This document shows positions 52,051 to 54,660 of a stretch of DNA of 54,660 bases, piece by piece. Source of the DNA: an uncultured Chitinophagaceae bacterium. Lineage in GTDB: Bacteria; Bacteroidota; Bacteroidia; Chitinophagales; Chitinophagaceae. A model generated the notes under the pieces. It did no database searches. It worked only from the letters and a program-made list of their open reading frames with translations, and was not told the origin of the DNA. Both the position numbers and the translations under genes were made by a program. Position 1 is the first letter of the stretch. Every line of letters starts with the position of its first letter. The stretch spans positions 1 to 54,660 of the forward strand of contig CAIVCF010000123.1 in assembly GCA_903904335.1 (NCBI GenBank), written 5' to 3'.

Positions 52051-53076
52051 ATGCAGCCTTCGGTAGCCATAGTTATTCTCAATTTTAATGGAAGAAATTA
52101 TCTTGAAAGATTTCTTCCGTCAGTGATTGCATCAACCTATGCCAATAAAAAAATTGTATTGGCTGATAATGCATCGATTGATGACTCAGTAGAATTTGTA
52201 CGCACTAATTTTCCTACTGTTGAAATTATATTAAATACACAAAATGAAGGTTTTGCCGGCGGTTATAATTGGGCATTGAAGCATGTGGAAGCAGATTATT
52301 ATGTGCTGCTGAACAGCGATGTGGAAGTAACAGCGGATTGGATAGAACCGATCATTGAATTGATGGAATCTGATGATAAGATCGCAGCTTGCCAGCCTAA
52401 ATTATTATCTTATCATCAACCTCAATTATTTGAATATGCAGGTGCAAGCGGAGGATGGATTGACAGTTTAGGATATCCATTTTCACGCGGAAGGATATTT
52501 GATGTATTGGAAAAAGAAGAACATCAATACGATTCAACCGAAGAAGTCTTTTGGGCAACCGGCGCTGCCATGTTTGTTCGCAGTAAATTGTTTCATACAT
52601 TAAATGGTTTTGACGGAAGTTTTTTTGCGCATCAAGAAGAAATAGATCTCTGTTGGCGTATGCAGTTGGCAGGATATAAGATATTCGTTTGTCCAAAGAG
52701 TGTAGTTTATCATGTAGGTGCAGGAACATTGCCAAGAGGCGGACGAAAAGTATTTCTCAACTTCAGGAATAATTTGATGATGATGACTAAAAACCTTCCT
52801 TTAACAGAAAAATGCTGGAAACTGCCATTCCGTTTTTTATTGGATGCGATTTCTGCATGGAAAGGTTTAGTAACAGGTGATGTGCATTTTTTTAAAGCCA
52901 TTGTAAAAGCGCATTGGGCTGTAGTAAGTTGGTGGTTTTTCGGTAAAAAAGAATATCCAGCTTCAAAAAGACCAATGATTTCATTGCGTGGAGTGTATAA
53001 TGGCACCATCGTATGGCAGCATTTTATCAGGCATAAGCAATTCTTCCGGCAAATTGTTGAAAAGAAGCACGTATAA
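52051..53076 (+). CDS. Glycosyltransferase family 2
   Basis: 341 residues from the ATG at 52051 (a TTG three bases earlier extends it by one codon). A GT-A fold: AIVILNFNGRNYLERFLPSVI is the first strand and nucleotide region, VLADNASIDDSVEFV, YYVLLNSDVEV with the DxD-like NSD, WATGAAMFVRSKLF, and GSFFAHQEEIDLCWRMQLAGY with the catalytic ED region. The last 60 residues have amphipathic helices. It resembles rhamnosyl-type transferases of cell-surface polysaccharides. No transporter or polymerase lies nearby, so its product is unknown. The 173 bp upstream holds no gene. Confidence 0.92.
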   Translation: MQPSVAIVILNFNGRNYLERFLPSVIASTYANKKIVLADNASIDDSVEFVRTNFPTVEIILNTQNEGFAGGYNWALKHVEADYYVLLNSDVEVTADWIEPIIELMESDDKIAACQPKLLSYHQPQLFEYAGASGGWIDSLGYPFSRGRIFDVLEKEEHQYDSTEEVFWATGAAMFVRSKLFHTLNGFDGSFFAHQEEIDLCWRMQLAGYKIFVCPKSVVYHVGAGTLPRGGRKVFLNFRNNLMMMTKNLPLTEKCWKLPFRFLLDAISAWKGLVTGDVHFFKAIVKAHWAVVSWWFFGKKEYPASKRPMISLRGVYNGTIVWQHFIRHKQFFRQIVEKKHV

Positions 53077-53119
53077 TTTCATTTGCTCCCTTATTTTTGC
53101 AAAGAACTCAAATTTCAAT

Positions 53120-53320
53120 ATGTCACAAGAAGCAATAGAAAACGAAAAGGACTTTACCAAAAACTGGGTAAATTCATCACGATTCTTATTTTATTTACAG
53201 GTATTTGTAGTGATTGCTTTTATTTTCGGCGGCTGCTATAACTTGTATCAACATCGTTATATGGGCAAACCCGATGTAAAAGTGCCTGATAATACCTTGT
53301 ACACACCCAAATACAAGTAG
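53120..53320 (+). CDS. Small single-span membrane protein
   Basis: 66 residues from the ATG at 53120 (MSQEAIENEKDFTKNW). One membrane segment at about 25-44 (FLFYLQVFVVIAFIFGGCYNLY) and a short polar tail with PDVKVPDNTLYTPKYK. The frame continues upstream into the glycosyltransferase end, but MSQEAI is preceded by a -7-like TATTTTTG (53092-53099) and by the stop of the preceding gene. Family not recognised. Confidence 0.65.
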   Translation: MSQEAIENEKDFTKNWVNSSRFLFYLQVFVVIAFIFGGCYNLYQHRYMGKPDVKVPDNTLYTPKYK

Positions 53321-53339
53321 CCTTTCAGGATAAAAAAAT

Positions 53340-53369
53340 TTTGTAGTGAACTTTAGATGGCTAAATTTG
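53340..53369 (+). promoter_or_regulatory. Promoter of the tRNA-Gly/tRNA-Leu genes
   Basis: TTTG at 53340-53343, an 18-base spacer, then TAAATTTG at 53362-53369 match the Bacteroidota consensus. tRNA-Gly starts 33 bases downstream of the -7 box. Confidence 0.75.
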
Positions 53370-53401
53370 CACTCCCAATTAAAGTTCTTATAAAATAAAA
53401 T

Positions 53402-53474
<73 letters not shown>

Positions 53475-53482
53475 CCAGAATT

Positions 53483-53510
53483 TTCCATCTTTAATGATGG
53501 AATTTTTTTT
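53483..53510 (+). terminator. Hairpin with T-run between the two tRNA genes
   Basis: TTCCATC (53483-53489), loop TTTAAT, GATGGAA (53496-53502) and eight Ts. Being between tRNA-Gly and tRNA-Leu, it may reduce read-through or serve processing; the Leu gene would then need read-through or its own promoter. Confidence 0.7.
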
Positions 53511-53514
53511 GGAT

Positions 53515-53600
53515 GCCCTGGTGGTGGAACTGGTAGACACGCAGGACTTAAAATCCTGTGGTCAGCAACGGCCGTGCGGGTTCAAGTCCCGCCTGGGGCA
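53515..53600 (+). tRNA. tRNA-Leu (anticodon TAA)
   Basis: An 86-nt class II tRNA. Acceptor arms GCCCTGG and CTGGGGC, D arm with AACTGGTAGACAC, anticodon stem CAGGA/TCCTG enclosing CTTAAAA (anticodon TAA), long variable arm, and GTTCAAGTC in the T arm. CCA is not encoded (discriminator A at 53600). Confidence 0.96.
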
Positions 53601-53618
53601 CTGATAATCAATCACTTA

Positions 53619-53645
53619 AAGAGATCGCAATTGCGGTCTCTTTTT
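53619..53645 (+). terminator. Intrinsic terminator after tRNA-Leu
   Basis: AGAGATCGC, AATT, GCGGTCTCT with one G-U pair, then a T-run. The remaining 53646-54048 holds no gene I can support: AT-rich DNA with a 63-codon open frame on the minus strand (53724-53915) lacking family features, and a possible recombination motif at 53972-54025. Confidence 0.85.
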
Positions 53646-53971
53646 GTTTTAACCAAATTTGCAAACAATTTGCAAGCACTTTGTTTAATGGCATTTGTTA
53701 CCCTATTTTTCTTTGCAAAAATTTCAGGAAAGTAAAAGAACTTGTATAATCAAATTTACAATTTCCTTTTCAGAAATGCTTGCCTTTATGGAAGGAATTT
53801 GCTTACAATTATAATTAAGAGAATCTATGATAAAATAAATAAGGAGTCTCATAGAATGGGTCGTTTTGTTGTGTGACTTTCTTATAATATGTTGAAAACG
53901 TTTTTCGTATTGCAAAAGTGAGGGAAGTAGAAGTACTAACTTTCAACCTTTCACAAATGCAAATAAAAAGG

Positions 53972-54025
53972 ACTAACGTTCAATTAAACACGCCAGCCCC
54001 CATAATGCAAACGGATGTTAGCGGT
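53972..54025. repeat. Possible attC-like or cassette-boundary site
   Basis: ACTAACG at 53973-53979 and TGTTAGCGGT at 54016-54025 have complementary CTAAC/GTTAG ends about 45 bp apart, with GC-rich words between. The 10-mer TGTTAGCGGT also occurs inverted at 806-815 beside the tyrosine recombinase gene. Neither end fully matches the integron RYYYAAC/GTTRRRY consensus. Confidence 0.3.
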
Positions 54026-54048
54026 TCATTGTTCTAATTAATGCTATA

Positions 54049-54174
54049 TTATTTTTGAAGTTTAGTTAAATATGCTTCTAAGTGATTTAATGTTCCTGTA
54101 AATCCTTGCGACATATTTTCAATCATAGAATAATATGTAACTTCTTGTTCGGCTGTTGCGTTAATTGGGTGTCC
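54049..54174 (-). pseudogene. 3' remnant of an AHSA1/SRPBCC-type gene
   Basis: The minus strand encodes ATAEQEVTYYSMIENMSQGF and TGTLNHLEAYLTKLQK, ending at 54049. It looks like the last helix (QGFTGTLNHLEAYL) of an AHSA1-like START-fold protein. There is no start: upstream the sequence switches to the Crp/Fnr gene in another frame. It overlaps the frame-shifted tail of that gene. Confidence 0.55.
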
Positions 54175-54533
54175 TTAGGAACTCTTTTCAATATTTCTTC
54201 TTGCGCAGATTTGCTGATCAATACCAATTCAGAATCTTCTAATGCATCAATATTATATGATGCTGGTTCTCCTGTCATGAAACTATACAGATCCGAAATG
54301 ACCCAGCCCTCTAAAGCAAATTGAAATATATGTTCTGTTCCTTTTTCATCAACTGTATATTCTCTTAGCGCTCCTTTCGCAACAAATGCTATTGTTTTAC
54401 AAACATCTCCTTCTTGAAGAAGATATTGTTTTTTACGAAGTTTTTTTGGCGTCAGGTATTCTTTAATAATTTCTTGTTCCTCTGTTGAAAAAGTGATCCT
54501 TTCATTGAGTTTTTTGAAGAACAAGTCGTACAT
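54123..54533 (-). pseudogene. Crp/Fnr family regulator, C-terminally truncated
   Basis: Read from the ATG at 54533 (MYDLFFKKLNERITFS; a longer frame to 54557 exists). A cyclic-nucleotide-binding-like domain with LRKKQYLLQEGDVCKTIAFVAKGALREY and SDLYSFMTGEPASYNIDALEDSELVLISK is intact up to EILKRVPK. From about 54174 the family match stops and the frame reads DTQLTQQPNKKLHIIL to a stop at 54123. The DNA-binding HTH half, normally about 60 residues more, is missing, so it cannot work as a standard regulator. The break point coincides with the start of the AHSA1-like remnant. Confidence 0.8.
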
Positions 54534-54624
54534 ATTAATAATGTAAATCGTCAGCATAAAGTGGACAAAATATAGTCTAAATTAGTAGAGTGTTTCCATC
54601 ATTAATCATTAAACCAAAAATGAC

Positions 54625-54660
54625 ATGGAACAGAAGCCAAAACAATCTACAGAGAACTTC
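54625..54660 (+). CDS. Possible gene start, cut by the window end
   Basis: An ATG at 54625 reads MEQKPKQSTENF to the window edge, divergent from the Crp/Fnr fragment (TAGTCTAAATTAG lies upstream). Only twelve codons are visible, so no family can be given and it could be a chance ORF; a second ATG at 54620 is in another frame. Confidence 0.3.
   Translation, partial: MEQKPKQSTENF

Noticed and set aside
53724-53915. 63-codon minus-strand ORF downstream of tRNA-Leu
   Set aside because: No family signature, no promoter seen, AT-rich; possibly a remnant, but not supportable as a gene.
53515-54048. Integrated element with attL at tRNA-Leu
   Set aside because: No second copy of the tRNA 3' end and no integrase gene were found downstream within the window.

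Overview
The window looks like chromosomal DNA of a member of the Bacteroidota, most likely family Chitinophagaceae. The sequence is AT-rich and the promoters fit TTTG-N18-20-TAnnTTTG. Typical family proteins are present: a DUF4954 protein, a DUF4369/TlpA reductase, M56/BlaR1 with TonB-receptor-like repeats, and a PQQ sugar dehydrogenase with a small cytochrome c. The genus is an inference from gene content and was not tested.

Layout. 1-2250: end-truncated amidohydrolase, a tyrosine recombinase, and an inverted repeat beside it. 2266-8830: cmk, DUF4954, glmS, a GNAT enzyme, and a secreted protein with proteasome-type Ntn-hydrolase hallmarks. 8831-10834: a 400-bp gene-poor stretch with a gene remnant and 11-bp phased repeats, then a ChbG/YdjC deacetylase and a SET protein. 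10835-15467 (minus): tetR-hlyD-mfs-tolC drug efflux operon. 15576-20459: GH1, an FKBP/DUF3472-type secreted protein, small membrane and exported proteins, and GH16.

20551-40551 is a 20-kb plus-strand run joining histidine and tryptophan biosynthesis: hisL-hisG-hisD-hisC-[PQQ dehydrogenase-cytochrome c]-hisB-[frameshifted DinB]-trpL-trpE-trpG-trpD-trpC-trpF-[secreted repeat protein]-trpB-[GNAT]-trpA-(antisense tRNA-Gly)-hisH-hisA-[four-helix-bundle protein]-hisF-hisIE-[TlpA-like]. Each half begins with a classical attenuator. hisL is a 15-residue peptide with five His codons and trpL a 20-residue peptide with three consecutive Trp codons. Each is followed by a hairpin plus T-run, and each leader ATG lies only about 8-11 nt past its predicted -7 box. 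Together the genes encode all his enzymes and trpEGDCFBA.

40567-53320: an ArsC/Spx-like protein, conserved hypotheticals, a CCG-domain Fe-S protein, lpxB, blaI-blaR1, surE, an ABC-F ATPase, a secreted esterase, an NTF2-like protein and a GT2 enzyme. 53362-53645 holds tRNA-Gly(GCC) and tRNA-Leu(UAA) with promoter and terminators. The right end is eroded: a Crp/Fnr regulator is cut and joined to the tail of an apparent AHSA1/SRPBCC gene.

The most unusual layer is dispersed repeats. There are eight copies of a family built on TACAAGWGTGCGACGCAAC, a G-rich family that abuts the start codons of hisH and lpxB and has entered the hisIE coding sequence, two palindromic elements between convergent genes, a perfect 40-bp palindrome before blaI, and a 7-bp tandem repeat inside lpxB.
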